A stretch of 64,000 nucleotides of DNA from Kibdelosporangium aridum (lineage in GTDB: Bacteria > Actinomycetota > Actinomycetes > Mycobacteriales > Pseudonocardiaceae). The notes under the pieces are model-generated. The model saw only the letters and a list, made by a program, of their open reading frames with translations. It was not told the DNA's origin and made no database searches. A program made the position numbers and the translations under genes. Shown piece after piece: positions 1 to 8,700 of this stretch (position 1 is the first letter of the stretch; every line of letters starts with the position of its first letter). The stretch lies in the NCBI RefSeq assembly GCF_900176515.1, contig NZ_FWXV01000018.1, positions 1 to 64,000 of the forward strand. The letters are read 5' to 3'.

Positions 1-885
1 CTCGTGTACTGGGAGGAGTGCGGGAATCCTTCCGGCAAGCCGGTCGTCTTCCTGCACGGCGGCCCCGGTGGCGGATGTTCGCCGTCGCATCGCCGCCTGT
101 TCGACCCGTCCGCCTACCGGATCGTCCTGTTCGACCAGCGCGGGTGTGGTCGTTCTCTGCCGCATGCTTCGGAGTCGGGCGATCTGTCCCTGAACACGAC
201 CTGGCATCTCGTCGCCGACATGGAACGGCTGCGGGAGTCGCTGGGCATCTCTCGCTGGCAGGTGTTCGGCGGATCCTGGGGATCGACGCTGGCACTGGCG
301 TACGCGCAGACGCATCCGGAGCGGGTTTCCGAGCTGGTGCTGCGCGGGATCTTCACGCTGCGTTCGTCCGAAGTGGACTGGTACTTCCGAGGTGGAGCGG
401 CGAACTTCTTCCCAGATCTGTGGGAGAAGTTCATGGCGCCCATCTCTGGGCTCGACGGCGATCCCGTCGAGTTGTACGCGAAGCTGCTGGCTGACCCGGA
501 TCCCGCGGTGCACGGGCCGGCGGCGGTCGCGTGGAGCACTTGGGAGGGCGCCACGGTGACGTTGCTGCCCCGGCCGGAGCTGGTGGCACAGTTCGCGGTG
601 CCGGAGTACGCGCTGGCGTTCGCGCGGATCGAGAACCACTACTTCGTCAACAACGGGTGGTTGGAGGAGGGGCAGCTGATCCGGGACGCCGTGCGGTTGA
701 AGGGCATTCCCGGGGTGATCGTGCAGGGACGGTACGACGTCGCCACGCCGGCGGTGTCGGCCTGGGATCTGCACAAGGCCTGGCCGGAGGCGGAACTGGT
801 GCTGGTGCCGGATGCTGGGCACGCCTACGACGAGCCTGGCATCCTCAAGGCGCTGCTGGAAGCGACGGATCGGTTCCGCGGCTAG
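1..885 (+). CDS. pip: Proline iminopeptidase, 5' end cut by window
   Basis: Alpha/beta-hydrolase that removes N-terminal proline from peptides (peptidase family S33, cytosolic). The visible reading frame has the family oxyanion segment HGGPGGG, the nucleophile elbow GGSWGS (Ser about residue 91 counted from the first GTG at position 4), a later Asp in GRYDVATP and the His in DAGHAYDEP. The family normally has some 20 residues before the YWEECGNPSGKP stretch, and the frame is open to position 1, so the true start lies upstream of the window and the GTG at 4 is probably internal. No partner gene is visible; the next gene is convergent. Confidence 0.9.
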   Translation, partial: LVYWEECGNPSGKPVVFLHGGPGGGCSPSHRRLFDPSAYRIVLFDQRGCGRSLPHASESGDLSLNTTWHLVADMERLRESLGISRWQVFGGSWGSTLALAYAQTHPERVSELVLRGIFTLRSSEVDWYFRGGAANFFPDLWEKFMAPISGLDGDPVELYAKLLADPDPAVHGPAAVAWSTWEGATVTLLPRPELVAQFAVPEYALAFARIENHYFVNNGWLEEGQLIRDAVRLKGIPGVIVQGRYDVATPAVSAWDLHKAWPEAELVLVPDAGHAYDEPGILKALLEATDRFRG

Positions 886-1211
886 CGCAGACCCACCCAC
901 CGCCGGCTCGATGTGCAGCACGCGGCCACGGCGTTCACGCGGCCGGACAGTGTCAAAAGAGGACAGTCACGGTCGCGAAGCTCGCGCAGATGACCTCCGA
1001 AGCCGAACACGTGGGCGGGCGGACCGTCTCGCCGCAGGACACGGAGACATCGCATCCACGACCGCGTTCGTACAGCTGGATCTGGAGGGTCGCTCGTATA
1101 CTTTGCCCGAATGACCCTTGTTCAAGCGTCTTTGGACATGCATGGGTCGTTCCGCGCGATCGGCTCCGCGTCCTGGTGAGCCCTGACGCGGAGCATCGTC
1201 GTCGGTAGTGG
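886..1211. other. Intergenic region with no supported gene
   Basis: About 325 bp between the convergent iminopeptidase and NTF2-like genes. Open frames here have no recognisable protein features and I see no strong terminator hairpin or RNA gene. Confidence 0.5.
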
Positions 1212-1571
1212 TTACTCTTCCGGCGGTGTGAAGTTGGCGTACTCCTCGATGCGGTCGATGAGACCGTTCTCGAATCGGAAGTACATCGCTACGGGCATGT
1301 CGATCCGATTGCCGTCGTTCAGCACGATACGAAGTACGTGCTGCTGGAGCACCTCGTTGTCCTGCTCGAACTGCCGGACGATGTCGTACCGTAGTGACTG
1401 CATGTTGGCGGCGCCCGCACGGAGCATTTCGATGGTGTCGTCGATCGCCTGTTCCCCTTGGCCGTTCCACACGGTGGCCTTGTCGGTGAACATCGCCCGC
1501 ATGCCGGCGTAGTCACCCTGTTCAAAACGTCGTAGATACCGCACGACTGTCTCGCGCAACGTCTCCGTCAT
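1212..1571 (-). CDS. SnoaL/NTF2-like domain protein
   Basis: A 119-residue protein of the nuclear transport factor 2-like alpha+beta barrel superfamily (SnoaL-like), a fold used both by small isomerases/cyclases and by ligand-binding proteins. The pattern is typical: an N-terminal helix pair (ETVVRYLRRFEQGDYAGM), a short strand with TVWNGQG, and C-terminal strands ending in FRFENGLIDRIEEYANF. The start at 1571 is chosen because GAAGGAGAA precedes it by about 9 nt; a longer frame to 1634 has no such site. It lies about 60 bp downstream of the DUF1684 gene on the same strand, so the two may be co-transcribed. The substrate is unknown. Confidence 0.75.
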   Translation of the reverse strand: MTETLRETVVRYLRRFEQGDYAGMRAMFTDKATVWNGQGEQAIDDTIEMLRAGAANMQSLRYDIVRQFEQDNEVLQQHVLRIVLNDGNRIDMPVAMYFRFENGLIDRIEEYANFTPPEE

Positions 1572-1630
1572 GATGCCAGGTTCTCCTTCGTTGAAAGTGG
1601 TCGTGCGGCGTACCCTTGCCGGGGTTCGGA

Positions 1631-2458
1631 TCATTCGTCGGCGTGGACCGGGCCCCGTTCGCCCGCCTCCACACGGAGCGGAAGGTGGTTCCCCGCAGGC
1701 GGCAGCGGACAGGGAAACAAGTCGGAAAAAACGTGGTTGGGGACAATCGCCCGGTTGAAATCCAGACGGACGGTTGAACCCTCGGGCTTCGGCAGGATCA
1801 GCCAGCGGCCGATTCCCGGTGTCGCGCTGCCACTGGTGGAGTCGGTGAACACCACCAGAAGCAGTTCGCCGGTGGCGTACTCGACCGCGACCAGCCTGTG
1901 CCGTTCGCCGTTCAGTTCGACGATGATGTCACCAGGCGCCGGTATGGTGTCCTTGCTCGGCGGGTTGGTCAATCGTGTCACGTCGGCCACCCGGTCCGCG
2001 GGTGCCGGGACGTACTCGCCGTCGATGATCCAGGTCGGATCGAATGGGTAGGTCGCGATCTCCTTCAGCCGGGTCAGCGTGGGGGCGTGTGGGTCCCAGA
2101 CGGTCAACGCCCCCATCCCGTCGTAGACGCCGACGATGCCGAAACGCCCATCGTGGAATTCGATGCTGGTCCGCGAGGCGAGTTCCACGGTGCCGTCCAC
2201 AGGTTCGCCTGCGACCGACACTCCGTCCTCGGATGTCGCGGTGAATCGCACACTTCCCGCGGTGGGTGGGCTCCAGTGGCCAGGTACGCCCGGTATGGTC
2301 TGTTCCGATTCCGTGATCTTCGCCAGTACGGTGGTCGCCGCCAATCCCCGCGGTCCGGAAACCTCTTCCCACCGCTCTCGCCGCCACGTCTCGTGTTCGG
2401 CCAGTGCGCTTTCTTCGGAAACGTATTCCGTGGACGCCTTCCCCTGCTCGCCAGGCAT
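1631..2458 (-). CDS. DUF1684 domain protein
   Basis: A 275-residue protein matching DUF1684, a family of unknown function in actinobacteria and Bacteroidetes. Recognisable family features are the N-terminal helix with WRRERWEEV, a middle section ending in TYPFDPTWIIDGEYVP, a strand block GERHRLVAVEYATGELLLVVFTD (broken here as GERHRLVAVEY then ATGELLLVVF), TSGSATPGIGRWL, and the diagnostic C-terminus DFNRAIVPNH followed by FPCPLPPAGNHLPL. Start 2458 has a strong ribosome site, GAAGGAGGA, 4 nt upstream. The reading frame stays open upstream into a TauE/SafE gene fragment up to 2869, so an automatic caller could report a false 412-residue fusion. No signal peptide is seen. Confidence 0.85.
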   Translation of the reverse strand: MPGEQGKASTEYVSEESALAEHETWRRERWEEVSGPRGLAATTVLAKITESEQTIPGVPGHWSPPTAGSVRFTATSEDGVSVAGEPVDGTVELASRTSIEFHDGRFGIVGVYDGMGALTVWDPHAPTLTRLKEIATYPFDPTWIIDGEYVPAPADRVADVTRLTNPPSKDTIPAPGDIIVELNGERHRLVAVEYATGELLLVVFTDSTSGSATPGIGRWLILPKPEGSTVRLDFNRAIVPNHVFSDLFPCPLPPAGNHLPLRVEAGERGPVHADE

Positions 2459-2529
2459 GACTTCCTCCTTCGACGCTCGTGTTTTTCGTCGGCGTGTTGT
2501 TGGTCGTACATGCAGGTTTGCAACGTTTC

Positions 2530-2561
2530 GCCGATTTGGCAAATAAGTTTGCCAAATCGGC
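2530..2561. repeat. Perfect inverted repeat, copy A of a TTTGCCA/TGGCAAA element
   Basis: Two 14-bp arms (2530-2543 and 2548-2561) are perfect inverted repeats around TAAG. Within it, 2548-2564 reads TTTGCCA, AAT, CGGCAAA. Related copies lie at 3291-3307 and 3637-3653. This copy sits exactly where the TauE/SafE fragment stops resembling its family. It could be a regulator operator or the footprint of a small mobile or recombination element. Confidence 0.7.
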
Positions 2562-2569
2562 AAACCGTC

Positions 2570-2869
2570 CAATAGCTGGAGGCGGGGTGGCATCAACTGT
2601 CCCAACGTCGCACCCGCGATGGTGGCGGGAATGCCCACAGCGTCGAAGATCAGGGCGACGGGCCAGTGCACGATGCCAGCCCGTAACCGGGGCACCACCG
2701 CTGCTGCCGCCGATGCCCCGACTACCAGCAAGGAGGTGGGAACAGCCGCGGAGAGTGGTTGCGCGGCAACATAGACGAGGGCAGGCACCGCGAGAATGGA
2801 ACCGCCCGCACCGAGCAGGCCCAGTGCAAGCCCGATGAGCAGCCCGGCCAGCGCGGCGGTCACCAGCAC
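2570..2869 (-). pseudogene. TauE/SafE sulfite-exporter permease, N-terminal fragment
   Basis: About 100 residues from a GTG at 2869 match the start of the TauE/SafE anion permease family: two hydrophobic segments containing GLLGAGGSILAVPALVYV and PTSLLVVGASAAAAVVPRLR, then HWPVALIFDAVGIPATIAGA. Family members run to roughly 250 residues; here the match ends near LMPPRLQLLDG, right at the inverted repeat 2530-2561, and the frame then runs on into unrelated sequence. The gene is therefore truncated. It was probably the last gene of the sulfur operon that includes the fragments upstream at 2873-3607. Confidence 0.75.
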
Positions 2870-2872
2870 TGG

Positions 2873-3221
2873 TCAGGCCACCATCGGGATCCCGGCCGCG
2901 TCCGCGTGATCGAAGGCGTCGTCGATGAGGACCACGGTTTTGTGTGCGCGGGCGAGCAATGAGGCCGCGGCGGCGGCTCGATATCCGCTACGGCAGTAGC
3001 CAGACGATGCGCTGAATTGCGCTGCCGACGAGCCAGTTCCGCGGAGTGTTGCCTGCCAAGCAGATCAGCACCCACGTGACCCGCACACCCAGCCTGCCTG
3101 CCAGGTCGAGGATCCGATCGATGTCGCGTTGTGGGTCGATCACCGCGGCAGATTCGCCGTCGTGCGCGAGATAACTGCGGTCACCCAGCGACGATGTCTC
3201 GACTACCTGTACGTCCAGCAT
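2873..3221 (-). pseudogene. MBL-fold/rhodanese protein, N- and C-terminal scraps
   Basis: The frame from 3221 begins like an MBL-fold persulfide-dioxygenase-type protein (ETSSLGDRSYLAHDGESAAV, then DPQRDIDRILDLAGRLGVRVTWVL) and then leaves the family after about 52 residues, before the metal-binding HxHxDH motif. A second frame, ending with TGA at 2873-2875, encodes ASLLARAHKTVVLIDDAFDH and IPMVA, which resembles the C-terminal end of the rhodanese part. The catalytic middle is missing and the two scraps are in different frames, so this is a deleted, frameshifted gene. The neighbours suggest a former sulfur-oxidation operon. Confidence 0.65.
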
Positions 3222-3290
3222 GCTCCGTCTTCTTCCCTGTCAGAGCGTCGCGAGCGTGATGTGCGGCTCCGCTCCGCGTGCCCAAAGTAA

Positions 3291-3307
3291 GTTGCCAATC
3301 TGTCAAA
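3291..3307. repeat. Copy B of the TTTGCCA/TGGCAAA element
   Basis: Imperfect palindrome GTTGCCA, ATC, TGTCAAA. Flanking bases (CAAAGTAAG to the left, AAAC to the right) resemble copy A in the same orientation. It lies at the 3' boundary of the FAD-oxidoreductase fragment. Confidence 0.5.
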
Positions 3308-3607
3308 CCCAGGAATGACCACCCACACGCCGGGCACGGCGGTGCGGCCGGTCCGATCCGCCTCGATGTACTCGCCCATAGGATGTGACGTCGGTTGGAT
3401 CCCCAAGCCAGCAAGGAAACCGGCTCGCGCGACCATCCGTGGCGACACCGCCACCGCTTCGCGGGCGACCACCGCGCCGCTGGCCAGTCGCACGCCCACC
3501 AGACGGTCGTCGGCGATCTCCAAAGACGCAACTTCACCTACACGCACCACTACGTCGAATGTGTCGCTTGGCGCATCGGTCACGGCGATCACCTCCACAG
3601 CAACCGT
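3308..3607 (-). pseudogene. FAD/NAD(P) oxidoreductase, C-terminal fragment
   Basis: About 100 residues match the second nucleotide-binding part of a thioredoxin-reductase-like oxidoreductase: VVVRVGEVASLEIADDRLVG, SGAVVAREAVAVSPRMVARA, then GLGIQPTSHPMGEYIEADRT and TAVPGVWV. The N-terminal FAD-binding GxGxxG segment and the CxxC region are absent, and the C-terminus departs from the family straight after GVWV, where AGN usually follows. Each end coincides with a copy of the TTTGCCA/TGGCAAA element. It would have been the first gene of the operon divergent from the XRE regulator. Confidence 0.65.
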
Positions 3608-3636
3608 GCAACGTCGATTACGGGCATGCAAATCTG

Positions 3637-3653
3637 TTTGCCAATGTGGCAAA
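3637..3653. promoter_or_regulatory. Perfect TTTGCCA-N3-TGGCAAA palindrome before the XRE regulator
   Basis: TTTGCCA, ATG, TGGCAAA is a perfect 7+7 inverted repeat ending 8 bp before the regulator start codon. That position fits an autoregulatory operator. About 30 bp of it align with copy A (2530-2561), including the upstream TGCAACGT. Confidence 0.55.
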
Positions 3654-3661
3654 CTTGGCCA

Positions 3662-4249
3662 ATGGACGACGACATCGACCGGGCGCTCGACGCGGTCGGC
3701 CCTCGGCTGCGCGCTCTGCGCCAGGAACGCGAAACGACACTCGCCGAGCTGTCGGCACGGACAGGCATCTCCATCAGCACCCTGTCCCGCCTTGAGTCCG
3801 GTAACCGCAGGCCGACGCTGGAACAACTGCTACCGCTCGCCCGGGCGCACGGCGTTCCGCTCGACGAGCTCGTCGACGCTCCGCCCACCGGCGATCCCCG
3901 TGTTCACCTGCGACCTATCACCTGTAAGAACGGCATGACCGTGCTGCCGCTCACCCGACGCCCCGGCGGCATCCAGGCGTACAAGTTCGTAATCCCCAGC
4001 AGCAAGCGCCCGCAAGAACCCCACCCGCAAAGCCACGAGGGATACGAATGGGTCTACGTCCTCAATGGACAGCTGCGACTCACTCTCGGCGAGCACGACC
4101 TGACACTGTCCCCCGGAGAAGCCGCCGAATTCGACACCCGCACACCACACTGGTTCGGCGCCGCCACCACCCAACCGGTCGAATACCTCTGCCTTATCGG
4201 CAGACAGGGTGAACGTGCCCACATCCGCGCCGCACCCAAGGCGACCTGA
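3662..4249 (+). CDS. XRE-family HTH regulator with C-terminal cupin domain
   Basis: A 195-residue transcription factor. Residues about 10-65 form an XRE helix-turn-helix (RLRALRQERETTLAELSART, then ISISTLSRLESGNRRPTLEQ), and residues about 85-185 form a cupin_2 barrel with HPQSHEGYEWVYVLNGQL and the later HW in TPHWFGA. Start 3662 is preferred because the sequence upstream of it in the same frame is not protein-like; no Shine-Dalgarno is obvious, so the transcript may be leaderless. The perfect palindrome 3637-3653 just upstream is its likely binding site. In related actinobacteria such regulators sit beside sulfur-metabolism genes, which here are all broken. The cupin ligand is unknown. Confidence 0.85.
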   Translation: MDDDIDRALDAVGPRLRALRQERETTLAELSARTGISISTLSRLESGNRRPTLEQLLPLARAHGVPLDELVDAPPTGDPRVHLRPITCKNGMTVLPLTRRPGGIQAYKFVIPSSKRPQEPHPQSHEGYEWVYVLNGQLRLTLGEHDLTLSPGEAAEFDTRTPHWFGAATTQPVEYLCLIGRQGERAHIRAAPKAT

Positions 4250-4755
4250 CCCGCAAGGATTGCCCGCGCGTGGTCGGCGTGCGCGGGGTCAGCCGCCTCG
4301 TACACCACGAGGCTGCGCGCCAGTTCCGTCCAATCCCGACACCGAGCCAGCGCCTGGAGCAGCCGCTGCGGGGCGCACGGCTTCGTGCCGCGCCCCCTCA
4401 CTGTCCACAGTGACCGCTGGATGCTGTTGCGATACAAGTCGATTTGGACGCACTGGAGCGACAAGCCGAGCACGTCCGGTGCAGACACATCCAGCGCTCC
4501 GCAGACGTGCACGAACCGAATCACGGTATAAGGATCTGGGCGTGGGCGATCTCCCCCGACTCGATCATCGCGAGCAGCGTGTCGAGCGACCTGGTCCCGG
4601 TAGACCGCGTCGACCAGCGACTCGCGGGTCGGGAAGTGCCGGTAGAGCGTGGCGATGCCAACTCCGGCCTCGCGGGCGATCGCACGCATCGACGGCTCGG
4701 CGTCAGCCGACCCCGAACATGCGGGTCGCCACCGCGCGGCGGTCAGGGCCTTCCG
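4250..4755 (-). pseudogene. TetR-family regulator remnant
   Basis: A clear TetR DNA-binding segment is encoded at about 4701-4603 (SMRAIAREAGVGIATLYRHF followed by PTRESLVDAVYRDQV). The preceding helix 1 region is poorly conserved (KALTAARWRP) and no good start codon with ribosome site is found. The sequence after the HTH does not look like a TetR ligand-binding domain, and the open frame runs antisense into the XRE gene without a proper stop. I read this as a decayed regulator. Confidence 0.6.
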
Positions 4756-4778
4756 ATCCCTGCGTCTCTGACCAGTAC

Positions 4779-5357
4779 CTATGTGCTGGTGTCGTAGTGG
4801 ACAATGGCTTCGTAACGCAGATCGCCGAAGGCCGCGATGAAATGCGTGCGCGTGTTCACGGGGGCGACTGCCTTGACCCCGATGTCGATGGTCGGCATCG
4901 ACGCACGAGGTTCGACGGTCGCCTCGCTCGTGCAGGTGATCGATGCCTCGGCGCCGGTGCACCGCCAGTCGTCGCCGCTCGCCCCGGTGAAGTGGGTCTC
5001 CAGTCCCCGGCCGGGTTCGCTGGTCGGCTGTCGCTGTTCGAGCGAGAACTCGATCTTCGGTGCGGTGATCGGTTCTTCGCCGATGTTGTGGAAGGTCACG
5101 TACATCGTCGTGGTCTGGTGCCGGTGGCTGAACGTCCTCCACTCGCCTTCTCCCGACGGTGGGGTCCGGCGGCCGAACGAGTTCACCAGGACCTCGAACC
5201 AGTCTGCCGGAGGCGGTGGCGGCGACTCGGTCGGGACTTCGACGGGCGTCGAGGGCAGAGTGCCCGTCGGCTGTTGTGGCGTCGGTTGTGTTGGAGTTGG
5301 TGTCGGCGTTGTCGCGCAGCCGGTGAGGACCAGCATCGCGATCAGGATGCGTAACAC
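4779..5357 (-). CDS. Predicted lipoprotein with proline/threonine linker
   Basis: A 192-residue secreted lipoprotein of unknown function. The N-terminus is short and hydrophobic with a lipobox (LVLTGC, Cys about residue 14), so it should be lipidated and anchored to the outer face of the membrane. A low-complexity linker rich in Thr, Pro and Gln (residues about 15-50) leads to a beta-rich domain containing TTTMYVTFHNIGEEPITAPK and two cysteines (WRCTGAEASITC) that could form a disulfide. The motif resembles immunoglobulin-like DUF4352-type secreted domains, but I cannot assign a family. Confidence 0.75.
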   Translation of the reverse strand: MLRILIAMLVLTGCATTPTPTPTQPTPQQPTGTLPSTPVEVPTESPPPPPADWFEVLVNSFGRRTPPSGEGEWRTFSHRHQTTTMYVTFHNIGEEPITAPKIEFSLEQRQPTSEPGRGLETHFTGASGDDWRCTGAEASITCTSEATVEPRASMPTIDIGVKAVAPVNTRTHFIAAFGDLRYEAIVHYDTST

Positions 5358-5374
5358 CCTTCGAAATTACCGAA

Positions 5375-5545
5375 AACGGACCAGGTTGTAGCAGGAGTTC
5401 GCGAAGGCGGTGGGTTCTGCACGGCCTGGCCGAAGCCGCCGGACCAGGCCCAGCCGCCGAACGAGAAGATCACCTTGATCCGCGGGTGCGACTTCTTGAG
5501 CTTGCGCAACTGGTTGAAGTTGCCGCGCAACGCGCCCGCGTTCCC
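5375..5545 (-). pseudogene. GH18 chitinase fragment with frameshift
   Basis: GNFNQLRKLKKSHPRIKVIF followed by SFGGWAWSGGFGQAVQNP matches the conserved SxGG region of glycoside hydrolase family 18. The continuation (TAFANSCYNLV) is found in another frame, so at least one frameshift is present. The catalytic DxxDxDxE segment and the rest of the enzyme are absent. It is an isolated gene fragment. Confidence 0.6.
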
Positions 5546-5670
5546 GGTCAAACCGGATGGCCGCATTCTCGACCAGGACAGGCGGGCCGCAGACGATCGT
5601 CGCAGTCGCCAAGGAGGCCGAACATCATGAGCGTCATGTTCAGCGACCGCTGAAACCCGGGAACGGTTGA

Positions 5671-5700
5671 TTGACAGCGTTGTCAGCCCGTCCATAGCCT
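5671..5700 (+). promoter_or_regulatory. Possible promoter with operator-like palindrome for the SARP gene
   Basis: TTGACA (5671-5676) and TAGCCT (5695-5700) are 18 bp apart, about 55 bp before the SARP start. The -35 element overlaps TGACAGCGTTGTCA, whose 5-bp arms (TGACA/TGTCA) are a perfect inverted repeat. No transcript evidence is available. Confidence 0.35.
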
Positions 5701-5754
5701 CGATGATCGCCGGACGGGGTCGCGCGGAAGTGCTCTCGCCGGCCAGGGGGGCAT

Positions 5755-8700
5755 ATGGAGTTCCGCGTGCTGGGTCCGATCGAGGTCATAGTCGCGGGAT
5801 CGTCCGTTCGGCTTGGTGGGCCGAAGCCGCGGACGCTGCTCGCGATGCTGGCGGTGCGGACGGGCCGCATGGTTGTGTTGGAGCAGCTGATCGACGCGAT
5901 CTGGGGCGAGAGTCCGCCGGACCGGGCCAGAGACGCGATCTACACCTATATCTCCACATTGCGCCGTGTACTGGGCAACGAGATCATCGTACGGTCCGGT
6001 GGCGGCTACCGCCTTGACGCCGAGCCCGATCAGGTTGACCTGCATGTCTTCACCCGCGAAGCGGCTGCGGCACGCCGCGCCTGGGCAGCGGGCAGGCCCG
6101 GCGAGACCGTGGCGCATTTCCAGGCGGCGCTGGCCGTGTGGCGAGGGCCCGCACTGGGTGGGGCGCAAGGCACCTGGGCTGAGAACGAGCGGGCGCGTTT
6201 CGACGAGTTACGCCTGGCCGCGCTTGAAGACAGGGTGGATGCCGACCTGGCAACGGGACGCGGCGAGGCACTCGTGGCCGAACTCACCGCGCTTGTCGCC
6301 GAACAACCGCTGCGCGAACGGTTACGTGGGCAACTGATGCTGGCTCTGTGCCAGGCGGGGCGCCCGGCTGACGCACTGGAGTGCTACCAGGAGGGCAGAC
6401 GAGCGCTGCTTGAGGAGCTGGGACTTGAGCCCGGGCCTGTCCTGAGGGGCGCGCACGAACAGGTTCTGCGGTCGGAAGACGGGCCAGCCGAGCAATCCGG
6501 CGAGGAAATCGCCGTCCCGAGCCAGTTGCCGTTCGACATCGCCGACTTCACCGGGCGTGTCACCGAGGTCGCGACATTGCGCAAGCGCTTGGCTGAGGAA
6601 ACGGCCGGGTCGCGGCTGTGCGCGATCTACGGCAAACCGGGCGCGGGCAAGAGCACTCTCGCCGTACACGTGGCACACCGCGTCCGCGAGCACTTTCCCG
6701 ATGGTCAGCTCTACGCGGCGCTGCGCGGCGTGCGCGCCGACCCGGCTGAGGTGCTGGCGGGGTTCCTGCGTGCACTTGGTGTGGCCGATAGCGCGATTCC
6801 TGACGAGCCGGACGAGCGCGCGCACCTCTATCGCACGATGCTCGCCGACCGGCGGATCCTGGTCGTGTTGGACGATGCGGTCGGAGAACGGCAGGTCCGG
6901 CCACTTCTGCCCGGCGGACACGCTTCCGCTGTGCTCGTGACGAGCCGGGAGCGGCTCAGTGCGCTCGATGGCGCGGCACAACTGGGTCTGCACGTGCTGG
7001 CCGAAGAGGAAGCGTTGCAGTTGCTGGACAAGGTAGTGGGGGACGGTCGCGTCGCGAACGAACGAGACGCAGCAAGGGAAATCGTACGGTTGTGTGGCAG
7101 GTTGCCTCTGGCACTGCGAATCGCTGGAGCGAGGCTTGCCGCGCGGTCACGCTGGCGGCTGAGCCGCATGACTGACCGGTTGCGCAAGCGGCACCGCGTG
7201 TTGCAGGAGCTCGCCATCGGGGACCTGGAGGTACGCGGCAGTCTCGCGTTGAGCTACGACGGACTGCCCGGACGCGAGCGGATGGCCTTGCGCAGGCTTG
7301 GTTTGCTCGATGTGTCGTCGTTCGGCGGCTGGGTGCTGGCACCGCTGCTACGCTGTTCCGCCGCCGACGCGGAAGAGGCGGTCGAGAGACTTGTCGACGC
7401 CCAGTTGCTTGATGTGTCCACAACGGACGACAGCGGCTCACTGCGCTATCAGGTCCATGATCTGACCCGCGCGTTCGCACGGGAACGCGGCGAAGCCGAG
7501 GAAACCGTCGAGACGATCCGCACCGCGGTGGCGCGCGCGGCGGAGTGCTGGATCGGGCTCGTCGTCGCTGCCGGGCACGGCATGCCACGCGCGACCTTCG
7601 ATGTGGTGCGAGCCCCGATTCTCGAGCAATACCTTGACGAACATGATCTCAACGAGATCGTGGTCGATCGCGAGGCATGGTTCGACGCGGAGGAGAACGC
7701 GTTGGTCGGGCTGGTCGAACGGGTCAGCGAACTGGACCTGACCGACGTCGCGACCCGGCTCGCGGCCGCGCTGTGCTCATCCCGGTTCGCCGTGCGCAAT
7801 CTCTTCGGACAGTGGTGGCGGACGCACTCCGCCGCGCTCACCGCCGTCCGCAGAACTGGTGACCGCCTCAGTGAAGCACGGTTGCTCGCCGGGCTCGGAT
7901 GGCTGCGGTACGAACAGGACTGCTTCATCGAGGCCACCGAATACTACGATCAGGCCCTGGTCGCCTACGAACGCAGCGGAGACCGGCACGGGCAGGCCAT
8001 CACCAGGCTCGCGCTCAGCACCGTCCAACGAGAGCACGGTCAGCTCGCTGCCGCACAGTCCTCATTGGACCAGGTACTGACCGAACTGCGTCTGCTTGAC
8101 GACCGGCCCGCGATCGCCCAAGCGTTGCACGGCATTGGCCGGGTGCTGACCGAGCAAGGCGAGCTGGACGCCGCGCTGACGGCGTGCACGCAGGCTTGCG
8201 CCGCGTACGAGAGCTTCGGCGACCGAAGCGGATGGGCCATTGCCCTGCGGTCGGTGGGAATCGTGCACCGGGCCGCCGGACGCCTTGACGACGCGGCACG
8301 TTGGTGCACCCGCGCCGTCGATGTCCTGCGCGGCCTTGATGACCGGCTGATGTCGGCGTACGCCGTGCAGGCGCTTGCGAAGGTCCGTATCCGGCAGGGA
8401 CGCGGCGGCGAACTGCGCGAAGACCTGCTGGAGTGCATGCATACCTGCAACGAGATGCAGGACGGGTTCGGCCAGGCGTTGATGCTCCGCACCATCGGCG
8501 AGCTGGATCTGGCAGTGGGCCGGCACGCGGACGCCCGGCATCACCTCGAACGTGCCATCCAGTGGTGGGACGTGCTCGGCCTGCCAGTGTGGCGGGCGCG
8601 CACGTTGCGCGACCTGGCCACGACGCTGGACGGCCTCGGCGAGACAGCAGCCGCTGACACCGCATGGGCTGAAGCGTCTAGCGTTTTCCAGCTGCACGGC

